In this document: piece after piece, positions 44,051 through 55,386 of the stretch | Position numbering within the stretch: the stretch's first letter is position 1 | Layout of the letters: every line of letters begins with the position of its first letter | NCBI GenBank assembly: GCA_046727435.1 | Contig: JBKPCR010000099.1 | Coordinates: 1 to 64,000 of the forward strand | Length of the DNA: 64,000 nucleotides | Source of the DNA: CAVPRW01 sp046727435 [NCBI: bacterium] | GTDB lineage: Bacteria > Tectomicrobia > Entotheonellia > J063 | Direction of reading: 5' to 3' | The notes under the pieces: model-generated | What the model was told of the DNA's origin: nothing | The model's database searches: none | Seen by the model: only the letters and a program-made list of their open reading frames with translations | Made by a program: the position numbers and the translations under genes

Positions 44051-44632
44051 TCATATCACACCCCGGCTTGTGGCTCCAGGCTGCTTAATGATGGCCGGCA
44101 CACCGACGGCCAGACACCCTGCAGGTACTGGGGTTCGAACGACAGCATTGGCGCCAATGCGACAATAGTCCCCTACTTCAATCCGTCCCAATATTTTGGC
44201 CCCAGCACCAATCACTACATGGTTGCCGATGCTTGGAGCACCACCCCAGCCCCCGAGATCTCCCAGGGTGACACCATGATAGATGGTGCAGCCTTCGCCG
44301 ATGACGGCCTCGGAATGGACGATGATGCCTCCGAAATGATGAATGCGCAAGCCTCTCCCGATCCGGGCTTGCACCGGAATCGAGATGCCAGTGGTGATCT
44401 CTGTAAAGCGTTCGATGAAGAAGCGAATCGGCTGCGTCGGAATGCCACGCTCATGGAACCAGCGAAAGATCCGGTAGACCAAGAGCGCCTGGAACCCCTG
44501 AGAGAGCACTCCACGGGTTAGGGTGCGCAGGCCCGGATTCTCCTCGCGGAGCCGCTTAACATCAGCTCGGATTATCTGCCAGAACGGCTCTGACTTCGAC
44601 TGTAGGTTTGACTCGTTGAGTATCCTGGCCAT
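44051..44632 (-). CDS. Serine-acetyltransferase-like hexapeptide protein
   Basis: The ATG at 44630-44632 is chosen over a TTG nine codons earlier; neither has a strong SD. The 193-residue product has an N-terminal helical part (FWQIIRADVKRLREENPGL) and the CysE-like left-handed helix with GRGLRIHHFGGIIVHSEAVI, EGCTIYHGVTLGDLGGWGG, and the closing VPAGCLAVGVPAIIK. The His in IHHFGG and in YHGVTLG are those used by serine acetyltransferases. In glycan loci such proteins often acetylate sugars and not serine. It is separated from the GT2 by 180 bases without a gene and from a GT2 remnant upstream. Confidence 0.85.
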   Translation of the reverse strand: MARILNESNLQSKSEPFWQIIRADVKRLREENPGLRTLTRGVLSQGFQALLVYRIFRWFHERGIPTQPIRFFIERFTEITTGISIPVQARIGRGLRIHHFGGIIVHSEAVIGEGCTIYHGVTLGDLGGWGGAPSIGNHVVIGAGAKILGRIEVGDYCRIGANAVVRTPVPAGCLAVGVPAIIKQPGATSRGVI

Positions 44633-44715
44633 TTTTACTGTAAGAGGGGGGTTAGTCAATAGTCTTTATGAACTGCGTTAGCACCACGCATGAAGTGGGA
44701 CTCGGCGCAGAGAAT

Positions 44716-44985
44716 TTAGCGACGACCAACGAGGGCGAGCAATTCACCGGCGAGACCGTTGAGCACACGCGGCAGCGCTACCACCTCGCACGTCAACGCC
44801 TGCAACGGGCAGCTGCGGCATGGAATTGTACCGGGAAGCGACCCAAGTCTATCCATCCAAGCAGCATCGACGACAATGATCTTGTTCGCGGCATGTGTCT
44901 GCCCGAGCACTGATGCAATCGTGTCGCTCACAAGGTGCACCGCGTTAAAGCGAGGAAGATAACGTTCATCTAAATCATGCTTTCT
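44716..44985 (-). pseudogene. N-terminal remnant of a family 2 glycosyltransferase
   Basis: The minus-strand frame reads HLVSDTIASVLGQTHAANKI and IVVDAAWMDRLGSLP before losing similarity, then continues to a stop at 44716. SVLGQTHAANKIIVVD is the second strand and UDP-binding region of GT2 enzymes, with the normal DDGSTD replaced by DAAWMD. No ATG-led N-terminus and no DxD half follow. It is the only recognisable content between the acetyltransferase gene and the Cys-rich protein gene. Confidence 0.65.
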
Positions 44986-45066
44986 CCCTGCATTGTCAAG
45001 AAGTGGAAGACTCGCTCATGAGCGGTCGATACCGTTCGCTCCAATCAGCTTCTTGTGGATTCAGAA

Positions 45067-45408
45067 TCATTCACACTTATCGAGGCAATCGATATATTTT
45101 TCTTGGCACTTTGTTGATGCTTCCCAATTATTCTTAGTACCAGGTTTATCTTTCTCCTTCGCGTCTTTCTCGCAATCGTATCTAGGTTTATTACAGCGTT
45201 CCAAGCACTTAAATTTCTTATCCATTTGGGCCAGGAGAAAAATCCCCTCGGGAAGCCTCTCGGGTGAATTGGGGTCTAGATCGCATACCGCCTCCACCGC
45301 GTCACCTAATGTGTCCTTCGGCGCAGTTGCAAGTCCGGCTAGACCGAGAACTGCGGTTCCGCCCAGAGTGGCCAGGCCCAGAAGCACAGCAAGAAAAGTC
45401 TTCCTCAT
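45067..45408 (-). CDS. Small exported cysteine-rich protein
   Basis: The second Met codon (45406-45408) lies seven bases after AAAGGA, so it is preferred over the Met at 45414. The 113-residue product has a signal peptide (FLAVLLGLATLGGTAVLGLAGLATA). The mature chain has seven Cys: one in AVCDLD, then the spaced set KCLERC, YDCEKD, TKCQEK and DCLDKC. The last Cys pairs, with C-x3-C-like spacing and many Lys, suggest a disulfide-stapled helical hairpin. I recognise no family. It begins 34 bases after the giant surface protein gene on the same strand, so the two are likely cotranscribed and might interact. Confidence 0.75.
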   Translation of the reverse strand: MRKTFLAVLLGLATLGGTAVLGLAGLATAPKDTLGDAVEAVCDLDPNSPERLPEGIFLLAQMDKKFKCLERCNKPRYDCEKDAKEKDKPGTKNNWEASTKCQEKYIDCLDKCE

Positions 45409-45442
45409 TGGCATATCCTTTCTGCTTTATCGGTTCAGTAGC

Positions 45443-48400
45443 TTACATAGCTCCCGGGTTGTAAGTAAGGGTGAGGTTGTGGAGGACTGGGGTTTGTCCA
45501 GGAATCGTGGTGATCAGCTGGGCCTGATACTGAATGTAGCGCGTGCTACCGCCGATCGTCGCCCCCGAGCTTGACAGAGGGGTGAACGGGGTCCACGTCC
45601 CATCCGGGATCGGCGTGGTGCCCTGGCGCACGCTGATGCGGAGACTCGTGCCACTGGGCACGGTACTCGTCCAGCTGGCTGTGCCCCAGCTCACCAGTGC
45701 CCCCGCATTGAACACCTGGGAGGTGAAGATGCCCGATGTGGCATAGGGGGTCATGCGCAACCAGTCCACCACCACCGTGCCGCCCCCCGCCGTGGCGTCG
45801 CTGACCAAGGGCCGCATGGGGGTCGTACTGGCACGCGCGTGGGTGGCCACCACGGTGCCGTCGACCGAATAGACCACGTTCGTCGCATTCCAGTCGATGC
45901 GGAAGCGATGCGGGGCACCCAGCCGGCCGCTGCCCAGCGGCGTACTAGTTGTGGTCGACCCGAACCGGGTCTGGGCGAGGAGGTTGCCGCCCTGGGTGGT
46001 GAACCTCGCCCAAGGCGCGATGCTAAAGTCAGTGCCGAAGCCAACGTTCTGGTTCGCCGCGCCGCTGAAGGTGGCCACGAATTCGAGCGAGCGGCCGGCT
46101 CCGAACGTGGCCGTGGTGCCGGCACGCGCGCCATCGATGGTGAGCATGCCGTTGGCGACCGTGGCGGTGCCGGAGAAGGCGGTCCAGCCGCTGGGTAGGG
46201 CGGTGCCATCGAACTCGGTCCGGATGGTCGGGGCTAGGAGCACTTCGCCGTCAGCGGTCTGGCCGATGTAGGTGCCAGCCTCGGGCGTGCCGGTACGGAA
46301 GTCGACGACTGTGGTATCCAGGAAGGTTCCGGGCGGTAAGGATGGGGTGAACACGACATCGACCCAGTAGTTGCTGGCATTGAAGGTTTGGGTGGGGAAG
46401 GCGCTGCTGGCACTATAGATATAGACGCCGTTGCCGCCCGCCTCGCCATCGGCCAGGGCCCGTAGCGGGCCGTTGGTGAAGGCGGTGCCAAAGTAGGGCT
46501 CGTTGAGGGCGTAGTGCCCCGTGTCGGTGTGGTAGGAGGCGACGTAGATGATGCCGGCTTTGATGGGGACGGGGCTGGCGAAGCTGGCCTGCTGCCAGCC
46601 CGAGGCCGTCTCGCCGCTGAAAGTGACGCTGGTCAGCGGTATGCCGGCGGCCGTCCACAGGGTGCCCACATGTACCCCGGTGTTGGTCGTGCCCTTGTAG
46701 AAGCGCAGGCCGGTGATGTAGCCATCGCTCTGGGCTTGGAACTTCACGCCGACCTCCACCCGCTTCGCATCGTTATCGGCCGCCACCGCCGGCACCGTCG
46801 CATCGCTCCACAAACTACACGGACACGCCGCCGACGCCGAGATGGTGAAGGTTTGGGTATTGGAGGTGCCACCACCTGGGGCTGGGTTGAAGACCGTCAC
46901 CGCAGCAGTCCCGGTTGCGGCGATGTCTGCAGCCGCAATCGCGGCCGTCAGCTGTGTTGCGGAGACAAATGTCGTCGGCCGATTTGCCTCATTCCAGCGG
47001 ACCACCGAGTTGGTGACAAAATTCGTCCCGTTCACCGTCAGTGTAAACGCTGCTCCGCCCGCTATCGCCGAATTTGGCGCGAGGCCGCTCGTTGTCGGCA
47101 CGGGGTTATTGGATGGCGGCGCCTGGGTGGTGAACACGACATCGACCCAGTAGTTGCTTGAGTTAAAGGTCTGGCTGGGGAAGGCGCTCGCGCCATAGAC
47201 AAAGAGGCCGTTGCCACCCTCCTCGCCATTGGCCAGTGCCCGCAGCGGCGGATTACTGACGCCTGAGCTCGCAAAGTATGCCCCATCGAACGCGTAATTC
47301 CCCGCGGTGGTGTGATACGACGCAACATAGGTAGTGTTGGTGGTGATCGCCACCGGCGCAGATAGGGTGACCTGCTGCCAGCCGGAGGCAGTCTCATTGG
47401 TGAAGGTAGCGCTTGCCAGCAGGGTCCCGCTGCTGGTCCAAAGATTGCCCACATGCGTACCCGTATTACTCGCCCCCTTGTAGAAGCGCAGCCCCGTGAT
47501 GAAGCCATTCACGGTTGACTGGAACTTCACTCCGAGCTCGACGGCATTCGGATCGTTCGCCGACGCCACTGTCGGGGTCGTGGCGTTACTCCACAGGCTG
47601 CACGGACATGCAAGCGGTGTGGTGGTGAATGAGGAGGTGACGTTGGCCAAAGCATTGCCAGCCTGATCCTTGGCGCCGGTGATGGTCATCGTATAGGTCG
47701 TCCCGAACGCCAGCGTGTCAATTGGATTTACGGTAGCAGTATGCGTCGCAGCGTTATAGGTGACGGTGACGGGCACGAGGGTGCCATTGGCATCCCGGAG
47801 CTCGATGGTACTTGTATTGATCGTCGCCGGATCCATCGCCTCGCTAAAGGTGATGGTGAAGCTGGCTGCGGGATCGACATTGGTCGCGCCGTTCGGCACG
47901 GAGGTCGAGCCGACCGTTGGCGGCGTCGTATCGGGTGCATAGGTGGCTTGATAGGTGCCCACGGTGGCTGCAAAGAAGGCATAGTCGATACCTTTAACGA
48001 CCTGTGTTGAGTAGGACACCGAGGCGCCATTCCGTGTGATACCAGTCAGTGCACCAGCGGCAACCGTTGTCGGCAACATGGCCTGGATGCCATTCGTGCC
48101 CGAGCCCGGAGTTATGGTGAAGCTCAGGGTATTCCCATTCCAGGCCAGTGACCCAAACGACGAGCTATCGCGGCCGTCCAGCCAGGTCAACATTTGTCGG
48201 GCGGAGACCACGGGCACGCCGCGAGCCTGCGCCGAGGCGATGATTGCATCCGATCCGCTTGAGGACACGGAGTCCGTGTGCATGTTGGCGGTGAAGGCAC
48301 CGTAATAGCCCTCAGTGCCGATTGCTTTGTCCAAAAGCGCATTGATTGTAAAGGGGTATGTCTGGCCGGACTCGTCGGTCATCTGCGTCGTCGCTTGATA

Positions 48401-51400
48401 GATATCGATCATGGTGCCGTCCAGAAGCGCAAAGCGCATCGGCATACCAGAGCCGGTAAAGAACCCTGGACGGTCAGCGAGCCAACTGGGCGGCCAGTAG
48501 TAGTAGTTCGTGTCAAGACGAATGCCGTGGGCCAGCTCGACCTGAGGCTGGGTCATGTAGTCACTCCACACGATGCAGTGCGTCCGGTTGGTCGTGGGGG
48601 CTGGGACGCTCGGGAAGGTCGAAGCGAACGTGGCGAGCTGGTCGCTATAGAATGATTCAAGCGACGAAGGTGTCGTCCAGTTATCGCATCCAGTGGTGAC
48701 GTGTAGGCCCACCTCGAAGCCCTGGGCGACGTAGGAGGCGGCCTGTGCATCCGTCAGTGGAGTGGTTGGATAGATGTACGAGGTGCTGCGGATACACTCC
48801 CAGTCGGCGACCAAGCAACCTGCTGGGCTATTCGCTTTGTATTGGTCAAAGCGGCCAGCGGTACCACCATTCGCATGATCGTCGCCGGTCATGATGACGA
48901 CGGCCTTTTTGCCGTGAGGGAAGTACCAAAAGCGCGGCAGCGGCTTTTTGTCGCGGTTCATGGACAGGATGAGATTTGCCAGCAGGCGCTGCTGCTCATC
49001 CGCCTGTGGGATCGCAACCTTGTTCAGGTCGACCCAGTCTGGCTGAGGGTCACCGGAGGCGTTTCCGAAGAACATGTCGTCGGAACGCCTCGGTGGGAAG
49101 CCATCGCGCTCTTGTCCAGCCCAGTCGGTATTGCCCTGCCGCATGTCGACGACCGAGAGCGCCAGGTCGTATGTGAAGGCGGCTGCTTGACCTCCGTTCG
49201 TGCCAACGCTGCGTAGCGTGACAGCTGGGTTCGCGGTCGCCGTGCTGGCATTCGAGTAGAGCGTGGCGAGACGTGAGGCGCCGCTGAGTGTGTAGCGATC
49301 GGCGATGCCACGGTATTGAATGGTCTGGCTTACGATCCCCGCGCCGGGCCCCGTCGAGGTGTCCACCAGGAGGTAGGCATTCGCCAGTATCGACGACGTA
49401 TCGGTCAGCCCGAGCAGGCTGGCGAGTTGCTTGTCCGGGCGCATGGCGATCAATTTTCCGCCAGCGTTGACCCAATCACTGAACATTGTAACCTGGGCGG
49501 GTGTGAGCGATAGCGGGCCGAGAATGACCACGTCATAAGCAGCCAGCGTTGGTGTCGAGACCGCAGAGATGTCGCTGACATCGAAGGCGTTGAAGCCTTC
49601 GGTACGTAGAATCTCGGCGTAATAGCGACTGAAGGGGTTTGATGCGCCAGCAACGACTAAGATCGGTCCACCCGGCCCCTGGTCGGGCGCGGACGCTGCA
49701 GAGGGGGCCGCTGCGGCCAACGACGAGGGGCCGTCGGCGCTTAGTGTGTTGGCTGTTAGTGTGTTGCCTGACGGATCCTGCACGCCATCGGCGCCGCCTT
49801 TGAGCGTAGTCGCTAAGGTTCCCATCTGCGCCAGGGACCCGCTCGGCGCAAACGTGTCGGCGACAGCTGTGGAGCTGAAGCTGCTGGCGCCCGTCATCGT
49901 CCCGCCCGCCGCCTCGTTAATGGTGAGGTCGTGGAGGACTGGGGTTTGTCCAGGAACGGTGCTGGCGAGCCTGGCTTGATACTGAATGTATTGCGAGCTG
50001 CCCACAATAGTTGCCCCCGAGCCCGACAGGGGAATCCAGGAGCCCGTCAGGGGTAGCGTGTTGCCTAGCCGCACACTGATGCTGAGACTCGTCCCACTCG
50101 GCAGCTGGCTCGTCCAGCTGGCCGTCCCCCAACTCACCTGTGCCCCCGCATCGAACACGCGGGAGGTGAAGATGCCCGATGTGGCATAGGGGCTCAGCCG
50201 CAGCCAGTCCACTACGACACTGCCGCCCCCCACTGTGCGGTCGCTGGCCAGGGGGCTCATGTTTTGGCTAATGGCACGGTTGTGGGTGGCCACCACGGTG
50301 CCGTCGACCGAATAGACCACGTTTGAAGCATTCCAATCGATGCGGAAGCGATGCGGGGCCCCAAGCCGGCCGCTCCCTAGCGTCGTATTATTTGTGGTCG
50401 ATCCGAGTCGGGTTTGGGCGTAGAGGTTGCCGCCGCCGCGCGTGGTAAACATCGCCCACGGCGCGGTGCTGAAGTCGGGCGTGGTGGTGTTGGTGAAGCC
50501 GACGTTCTGGTTGGCCGCCCCGCTGAAGGTGGCCACGAATTCGAGCGAGCGGCCCGGCCCGTATGGGGCCACCTGACCGGCACGTGCCCCATCCAGGGTG
50601 AGCACGCCATTGGCGACAGTAGCGGTGCCGCCGGTGCTCCAGGCAGGGGCAGTCCAGCCGGCGGGCAGGGTAGTGCCCGTGAATTCGGTCCCGACGGTCG
50701 GGAGCAGGAGCACTTCGCCATCGGCGGTCTGGCCGATGTATGTGTTGGCCCCAGGGGTGCCATTGGGGGTGCCAGCGCCGAAGTCGGCTACAGTGGTGTC
50801 GGTAAAATGCGGGGGCACCTGCGTGGTGAACACGACATCGACCCAGTAGTTGCTGGCGTTAAAAGTTTGGGTGGGGAAGGCGCTGGCGCCATAGACATAG
50901 ACGCCGTTGCCGCCCGGTGTGCTGCTGGCCAGGGCTTGCAGCGGGCCATTGGTGAAGGCGGTGGCGAAGTAGCCCTCGTTGACGGCGTAATGCCCCGTAT
51001 TGGTGTGGTAGGAGGCGACATAGGTGGTGTTGGCGGCGATCGCCACCGGCGAGGCGAAGCTGACTTGCTGCCAGCCGGAGGCGGTCTCGCCTGTGAAGGT
51101 GACGCTGGTCAGCAACGTGCCAGTCGCGGTCCACAGGGTGCCCACATGCGTCCCGGTGTTAGTCGTGCTCTTGTAGAAGCGCAAGCCGGTGATGAAACCA
51201 GCGGCCTGGGCCTGGAACTTCACCCCCACCTCGATGGCCTGATTGTCCGGGTCGGCCGCCACCGCCGGCACCGTCGCGTTACTCCACAAACTGCATGGAC
51301 AGATCGGCGAGGATGAAGCCGCTGTGGTGAACGACCAGGTTACGTCGGCACTCAGTTGGTTACCCGCGGCATCCTTGACGCCATTGGTTCCACTCTTGAT

Positions 51401-54088
51401 GGTAACCCTATAAGTCGTCGAGGATGCCAGCGATGCGGTCGGATCCAGGGTGACGGTATTAGTCGCGGCATTATAGGTGATACTAGCGGGCACGAGATTC
51501 CCCGCTGAGTCGCGCAGCTGGACAGTGTTGGTGTTGATGGTTGTCGGATCCATCGCCTCGCTAAAAGTAGCGGTGACGTTTGCGCCAGGATCAACGTTGG
51601 TCGTGCCATCGGGTTGGGATACCGTGCTGATCGTGGGCGGGGTCGTATCTGACGATCCGGATGTGGTGAACACGACATCAACCCAGTAATTGCTGGCATT
51701 GAAGGTTTCAGTGGGGAAGGTGCTGGTGGAACTATAACGGTAGACGCCATTGCCCCCTGCTTGGCTTGTGGCCAAGGCGCTCAGCGGGGGGGTCGTGAAC
51801 GTGGTGCCGAAGTAGCCCTCGTCTACGGCGTAATGCCCTGTATTGGTGTGGTAGGAGGCGACATAGGTGCTATTGGCGGTGATACGGACGGCACTGGAGA
51901 AATTAGCCTGCTGCCAGCCCGAGGCCGTCTCGCCAGCGAAGGTGATCTGGGCCAGCGGTGCACCGGTGGCGGTCCACAGCGTGCCCACATGCGTCCCGGT
52001 GTTCCCGGACCCCTTGTAGAAGCGCAGGCCGGAGATGAAGCCATCAACCTGGGCTTGGAACTTCACCCCGACTTCCACCGCCTGGTTGTCGGAATCGGCT
52101 GCCACAGCCGGTACTGTCGCATTACTCCACAGACTACACGGACAGGCACGCGGCTCAACAGAGACGGTGACAGTCGCCGGTGAGGGCTCGAGATTGCCGC
52201 TATCATCGACGGCGCGACTCATGATGGTTACTGATCCGAGGGCGCTGGGGGCCCAGGTGTAGCTCCAACTTGCGCGGCCGTTGGCCGGATGCCAGGTCGT
52301 TCCACCGTCAACGGAAACTTCGACACCGCCCACAACACCGCCGCCTGCATCCGTCGCGGTGCCAGAGATTGTGATAGGACTGCCACTTTGCACGGTGGAA
52401 CCCGCCGCCGGAGAAGTGATCGTCGAGATAGGGTGGGCATTATCGGTTGAGGCGGTGGCCGTCACCAGGCCAGATTGAAGTGTATCCGGCTGCACGCCCA
52501 TGTCGGCGAACAGATTGACCATGGCCTGCTGCATTCGCACATCTGGAGCGGCGCTACCACGATCATGATGGCTGTCGAGCCCCCAGGACCACTGCACTGT
52601 ACCGGCGCCGAACACGAGAGCACCACTACTACTGTGGCGATACAACGTGAGCCGGTGAGTGGCGGTCCCCGAGCCGTAGGTCGAGCCGTAATCAAGGAGG
52701 ACCTCCACACCGCTAACAGCAGTTGTGGACAGCCGGACAAGGCCTGCGGGTCGGACGCCGTTGTCAAGCTCTTCATCCCACTCATAACCCAGCGTTCCAC
52801 TGGGCAAGGTGGCCGTCTGACCAGACGCCAAGGTCGCGATGCTCGTGTTGCGCCAGAAGCGCATCTCGCCGTCGGCCGCAGGCACCTTAATGGCGGACGT
52901 GCCAGAATTGACTTTAAAGATCGTGCCCGTCAGGGCGTTCTCGGGGCGGCCCCCGTCAGCCGGAGGGCTGAAGCGCGGATCGCGCCAGGTGCCGGTCCAG
53001 ACGTTTGGCAGCGGGTCGATCTTCGCATTGGCATGCGTCTCCTTGTAACATACCAGTGTGCGATAGTCTGTGCCTGAGCCATCGATACTGCTCTCCCAAC
53101 GGGTCTTCCAGAAGACTTCATTGCCGCTGAAGAAGGCTAGGTGGACGCCGGCATTGCGTGCCGCTTCGACGTTGGCGCGCTGCCCCCCCGACCAGTACTC
53201 ATCATGGCCGACCGATAGGAAAGCTTGATGCTTAAGGATTTGAGTGCCCCTGCGGTCGCTGTCGACACCGGTGAAATAGCTCACATCATAGCCGTTGGCT
53301 TCCAGCCAGCGGACCATTGGATATTCGGCGTTGAAGACCCAGTCCTCGGGGCCGTTGCTGCGCGTGTTGAACGGGCGATTATAGCTAACCTTGTAGGCGC
53401 GGCCTGCTGGCGAGCCAGCGTAGAGGCTATTGCCGCCGTAGTTGTTGTAGGCCTGCCAGGTCGTGTCAGAGGTTTGGAACAGCAGGTCGGAGCCGACCTC
53501 GTTAGGGTCTACGTCATTGCGTACGATAAAGACGATATGGCTCGCGCCCGATACCCCGCTCTCGCGCACGAGCTTCGCAAAATAAATCCCCGAGGTGGCG
53601 TCAGGCGGGACTGCCCACGATGCCGATTCGGCCCAGTTGCCGCAATCGATAAGTCCAGTCGCCCCATCCGTGAGACAGTTTGGCTGATTTTGGGGGAGTG
53701 GCACGGAAGGTCGGACCGTCGCCACCTTCCGTGCACCCATGCCCCCGTAATAGCCCATCCGGTAGATATCGAGTCGATAGGCGCTGGCGTCGGTATCGAC
53801 CTTGAAATGGACCGTCTCCCCCTGATTGACGCTGATGTCGGTGGCGAAGCCCTGAATACTGGAACTGCCGGCACCGCTGATGTCCCACTCGCTGGCAGGG
53901 TTCCCGGGCTTAGAGTTTTCGCACACGATTGGGTTGAGGAGAGGCGTATCGCAAGGCGCAGCGAAGGCCAGCTGACCGCCCGGCCTCGAGTCGAAGACCA
54001 GCCAGGCTCCCATGAGCAGAACAGTAGCTAGACACGAGCGCATGACCTTTACGAACTGTTGCTTAGTTTGTTCCAACTCATGGTTCAT
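45443..54088 (-). CDS. Giant secreted multidomain protein: DMFase-like, DUF4082 repeats, deacetylase-like core
   Basis: The 2881-residue product starts at an ATG with AGGAGG nine bases upstream. Order: signal peptide; a domain like the C-terminal part of N,N-dimethylformamidase large subunits (about 45-545, with [13 protein letters not shown] and FSGNEVFWK); Ig-like (555-646); DUF4082 (648-808); SbsA-type Ig (813-925); DUF4082 (928-1089); a jelly-roll-like module (1095-1390); a glutamine-amidotransferase-like fold (about 1480-1700); a NodB/deacetylase-like domain with [10 protein letters not shown] and GLHVTTG (1731-1975); SbsA Ig (2050-2155); DUF4082 (2159-2320); IPT/TIG (2325-2418); DUF4082 (2421-2581); and a second jelly-roll-like module to the end. 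It probably acts on or binds surface glycans. No sorting signal or PEP-CTERM is seen. Confidence 0.85.
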   Translation of the reverse strand: MNHELEQTKQQFVKVMRSCLATVLLMGAWLVFDSRPGGQLAFAAPCDTPLLNPIVCENSKPGNPASEWDISGAGSSSIQGFATDISVNQGETVHFKVDTDASAYRLDIYRMGYYGGMGARKVATVRPSVPLPQNQPNCLTDGATGLIDCGNWAESASWAVPPDATSGIYFAKLVRESGVSGASHIVFIVRNDVDPNEVGSDLLFQTSDTTWQAYNNYGGNSLYAGSPAGRAYKVSYNRPFNTRSNGPEDWVFNAEYPMVRWLEANGYDVSYFTGVDSDRRGTQILKHQAFLSVGHDEYWSGGQRANVEAARNAGVHLAFFSGNEVFWKTRWESSIDGSGTDYRTLVCYKETHANAKIDPLPNVWTGTWRDPRFSPPADGGRPENALTGTIFKVNSGTSAIKVPAADGEMRFWRNTSIATLASGQTATLPSGTLGYEWDEELDNGVRPAGLVRLSTTAVSGVEVLLDYGSTYGSGTATHRLTLYRHSSSGALVFGAGTVQWSWGLDSHHDRGSAAPDVRMQQAMVNLFADMGVQPDTLQSGLVTATASTDNAHPISTITSPAAGSTVQSGSPITISGTATDAGGGVVGGVEVSVDGGTTWHPANGRASWSYTWAPSALGSVTIMSRAVDDSGNLEPSPATVTVSVEPRACPCSLWSNATVPAVAADSDNQAVEVGVKFQAQVDGFISGLRFYKGSGNTGTHVGTLWTATGAPLAQITFAGETASGWQQANFSSAVRITANSTYVASYHTNTGHYAVDEGYFGTTFTTPPLSALATSQAGGNGVYRYSSTSTFPTETFNASNYWVDVVFTTSGSSDTTPPTISTVSQPDGTTNVDPGANVTATFSEAMDPTTINTNTVQLRDSAGNLVPASITYNAATNTVTLDPTASLASSTTYRVTIKSGTNGVKDAAGNQLSADVTWSFTTAASSSPICPCSLWSNATVPAVAADPDNQAIEVGVKFQAQAAGFITGLRFYKSTTNTGTHVGTLWTATGTLLTSVTFTGETASGWQQVSFASPVAIAANTTYVASYHTNTGHYAVNEGYFATAFTNGPLQALASSTPGGNGVYVYGASAFPTQTFNASNYWVDVVFTTQVPPHFTDTTVADFGAGTPNGTPGANTYIGQTADGEVLLLPTVGTEFTGTTLPAGWTAPAWSTGGTATVANGVLTLDGARAGQVAPYGPGRSLEFVATFSGAANQNVGFTNTTTPDFSTAPWAMFTTRGGGNLYAQTRLGSTTNNTTLGSGRLGAPHRFRIDWNASNVVYSVDGTVVATHNRAISQNMSPLASDRTVGGGSVVVDWLRLSPYATSGIFTSRVFDAGAQVSWGTASWTSQLPSGTSLSISVRLGNTLPLTGSWIPLSGSGATIVGSSQYIQYQARLASTVPGQTPVLHDLTINEAAGGTMTGASSFSSTAVADTFAPSGSLAQMGTLATTLKGGADGVQDPSGNTLTANTLSADGPSSLAAAAPSAASAPDQGPGGPILVVAGASNPFSRYYAEILRTEGFNAFDVSDISAVSTPTLAAYDVVILGPLSLTPAQVTMFSDWVNAGGKLIAMRPDKQLASLLGLTDTSSILANAYLLVDTSTGPGAGIVSQTIQYRGIADRYTLSGASRLATLYSNASTATANPAVTLRSVGTNGGQAAAFTYDLALSVVDMRQGNTDWAGQERDGFPPRRSDDMFFGNASGDPQPDWVDLNKVAIPQADEQQRLLANLILSMNRDKKPLPRFWYFPHGKKAVVIMTGDDHANGGTAGRFDQYKANSPAGCLVADWECIRSTSYIYPTTPLTDAQAASYVAQGFEVGLHVTTGCDNWTTPSSLESFYSDQLATFASTFPSVPAPTTNRTHCIVWSDYMTQPQVELAHGIRLDTNYYYWPPSWLADRPGFFTGSGMPMRFALLDGTMIDIYQATTQMTDESGQTYPFTINALLDKAIGTEGYYGAFTANMHTDSVSSSGSDAIIASAQARGVPVVSARQMLTWLDGRDSSSFGSLAWNGNTLSFTITPGSGTNGIQAMLPTTVAAGALTGITRNGASVSYSTQVVKGIDYAFFAATVGTYQATYAPDTTPPTVGSTSVPNGATNVDPAASFTITFSEAMDPATINTSTIELRDANGTLVPVTVTYNAATHTATVNPIDTLAFGTTYTMTITGAKDQAGNALANVTSSFTTTPLACPCSLWSNATTPTVASANDPNAVELGVKFQSTVNGFITGLRFYKGASNTGTHVGNLWTSSGTLLASATFTNETASGWQQVTLSAPVAITTNTTYVASYHTTAGNYAFDGAYFASSGVSNPPLRALANGEEGGNGLFVYGASAFPSQTFNSSNYWVDVVFTTQAPPSNNPVPTTSGLAPNSAIAGGAAFTLTVNGTNFVTNSVVRWNEANRPTTFVSATQLTAAIAAADIAATGTAAVTVFNPAPGGGTSNTQTFTISASAACPCSLWSDATVPAVAADNDAKRVEVGVKFQAQSDGYITGLRFYKGTTNTGVHVGTLWTAAGIPLTSVTFSGETASGWQQASFASPVPIKAGIIYVASYHTDTGHYALNEPYFGTAFTNGPLRALADGEAGGNGVYIYSASSAFPTQTFNASNYWVDVVFTPSLPPGTFLDTTVVDFRTGTPEAGTYIGQTADGEVLLAPTIRTEFDGTALPSGWTAFSGTATVANGMLTIDGARAGTTATFGAGRSLEFVATFSGAANQNVGFGTDFSIAPWARFTTQGGNLLAQTRFGSTTTSTPLGSGRLGAPHRFRIDWNATNVVYSVDGTVVATHARASTTPMRPLVSDATAGGGTVVVDWLRMTPYATSGIFTSQVFNAGALVSWGTASWTSTVPSGTSLRISVRQGTTPIPDGTWTPFTPLSSSGATIGGSTRYIQYQAQLITTIPGQTPVLHNLTLTYNPGAM

Positions 54089-54158
54089 TTATGGCTGCCT
54101 CCTGCGAGAAGCTCGCAAATATTGTACCTGACAACTCCTGCAGCTATGGGCTCGCGGA

Positions 54159-55313
54159 TCAAGGGCGCAGGGTTCTGAGAAGGTGCTCGATGACGTATTC
54201 CTGTTCGTCGTCGGTCATCGTCGCATAGATGGGGAGCAACAGGGTCTGGGACGCTGCGTTTTCTGTGACGGGCAACTTTACCTGGGGAAAGCGCTGGCGG
54301 TAATAAGGCTCCAAGTGGATGGCCATGACGCCACGTCGCGTTGCGACCCCCACCTCCAACATCTGCTGCATGGCCTGCTCGCGGGGTTTGGTCAGCTGCG
54401 GCCGCAATTGGATGATGTAGGATTGGTAGCTATGCGGGGTATCGCTTGAACTGAAGGGCAGCTGCACACACTCGAGGCTGGCGAAGGCTTCGTTATAGCG
54501 TGCAGCGATCTGCTCGCGTTGTGTGAGCATGAAGTCCAGCTTCTTCAGCTGCTCGATCCCAACGGCTGCATGCAGGTCGCTCAATCGGTAGTTGTACCCG
54601 AGGTCGTGGTATTCCTCAATGGCGATGTTTTTTGCATGATGACGCGCCAGATCGGATAGTGACATGCCGTGGGTGCGTAGGATACGAGCGCGGTTCGCGA
54701 GGGCTTGGTCAGCTGTGAGAATCATCCCACCTTCCCCGGCTGTGATAACTTTCCGTGGATGAAAGCTGAGGCAGGTGACATTGCCCAGGCCGCCGACTCG
54801 TCTCTCTTTGTACATGGCCCCCAGTGCGGGCGCGGCATCTTCGATGACGGCCAAGCCATGGCGGTGGGCGACGGCGTTGATGCAGTCCATATCCGCCGCC
54901 AGTCCGATCTGATGGACCGGCATGATCGCCCTGGTACGCGGCGTTATCGCAGCCTCGATGGCATCCGGGTCGAGGTTATATGTTTGTGGGTCGATATCGA
55001 CGAATACCGGCGTAGCGCCCGTATAACATACGACATTGGCGGTGGCGATAAAGGTGAATGAGGGGACGATCACTTCGTCCCCCGGTCCAATTCCAAGCAG
55101 CACCAGCGCCAGATGCAGCGCTGTGGTACAGCTTGAGGTGGCAACGGCTTCCGGCACGTCGACGTAGTCGGCCACAAGGCGTTCGAATTCCGCCACCTTC
55201 GGCCCCTGGACGACCCACCCAGACCGCAGAACCTCGACGACGGCGCGTTCTTCGTCCTCTCCAAACATGGGTTTTGTGATGGGAATTTTCATGCGTGTTG
55301 AAACGATGCTCAT
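54159..55313 (-). CDS. DegT/DnrJ/EryC1-family PLP sugar aminotransferase
   Basis: The ATG at 55311-55313 follows AGAGGA; a long upstream extension of the frame is discarded because it overlaps another gene and lacks homology. The 384-residue product shows the fold-type I pattern: SSCTTALHLAL (61-70), VPSFTFIATANVV, FVDIDPQTYNLD, VIEDAAPALGA with the PLP-ring Asp, and Lys188 within FHPRKVITAGEGG. It should aminate a nucleotide-linked keto sugar, or with a different partner dehydrate one. The first nearby partner is the epimerase/dehydratase upstream by 73 bases. It is distinct from the fused aminotransferase at 57.1 kb, so two different amino positions or sugars may be made. Confidence 0.92.
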   Translation of the reverse strand: MSIVSTRMKIPITKPMFGEDEERAVVEVLRSGWVVQGPKVAEFERLVADYVDVPEAVATSSCTTALHLALVLLGIGPGDEVIVPSFTFIATANVVCYTGATPVFVDIDPQTYNLDPDAIEAAITPRTRAIMPVHQIGLAADMDCINAVAHRHGLAVIEDAAPALGAMYKERRVGGLGNVTCLSFHPRKVITAGEGGMILTADQALANRARILRTHGMSLSDLARHHAKNIAIEEYHDLGYNYRLSDLHAAVGIEQLKKLDFMLTQREQIAARYNEAFASLECVQLPFSSSDTPHSYQSYIIQLRPQLTKPREQAMQQMLEVGVATRRGVMAIHLEPYYRQRFPQVKLPVTENAASQTLLLPIYATMTDDEQEYVIEHLLRTLRP

Positions 55314-55386
55314 GTGAGTCCTCTTCGATTGGATATTTGGGTGGAATCGCACCCGTTGACGACTCTTGGGCGGGCTGACGGCCGTC

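Noticed and set aside
50414-51316. Plus-strand open frame of 300 codons within the giant gene
   Set aside because: Its repeats follow those of the sense gene exactly, which is expected of an antisense shadow.
53225-54031. Plus-strand open frame of 268 codons
   Set aside because: It is antisense to the DMFase-like domain, with no family resemblance or usable start.
45443-54088. Two or more separate genes in place of one giant gene
   Set aside because: The frame is continuous, with one signal peptide at the start and linkers typical of domain joins, and no internal SD plus signal peptide.
54104-54116. Hairpin directly before the SD of the giant gene as a thermosensor or attenuator
   Set aside because: The stem is only 5 bp (GCGAG/CTCGC) and does not cover the SD, so it could occur by chance.
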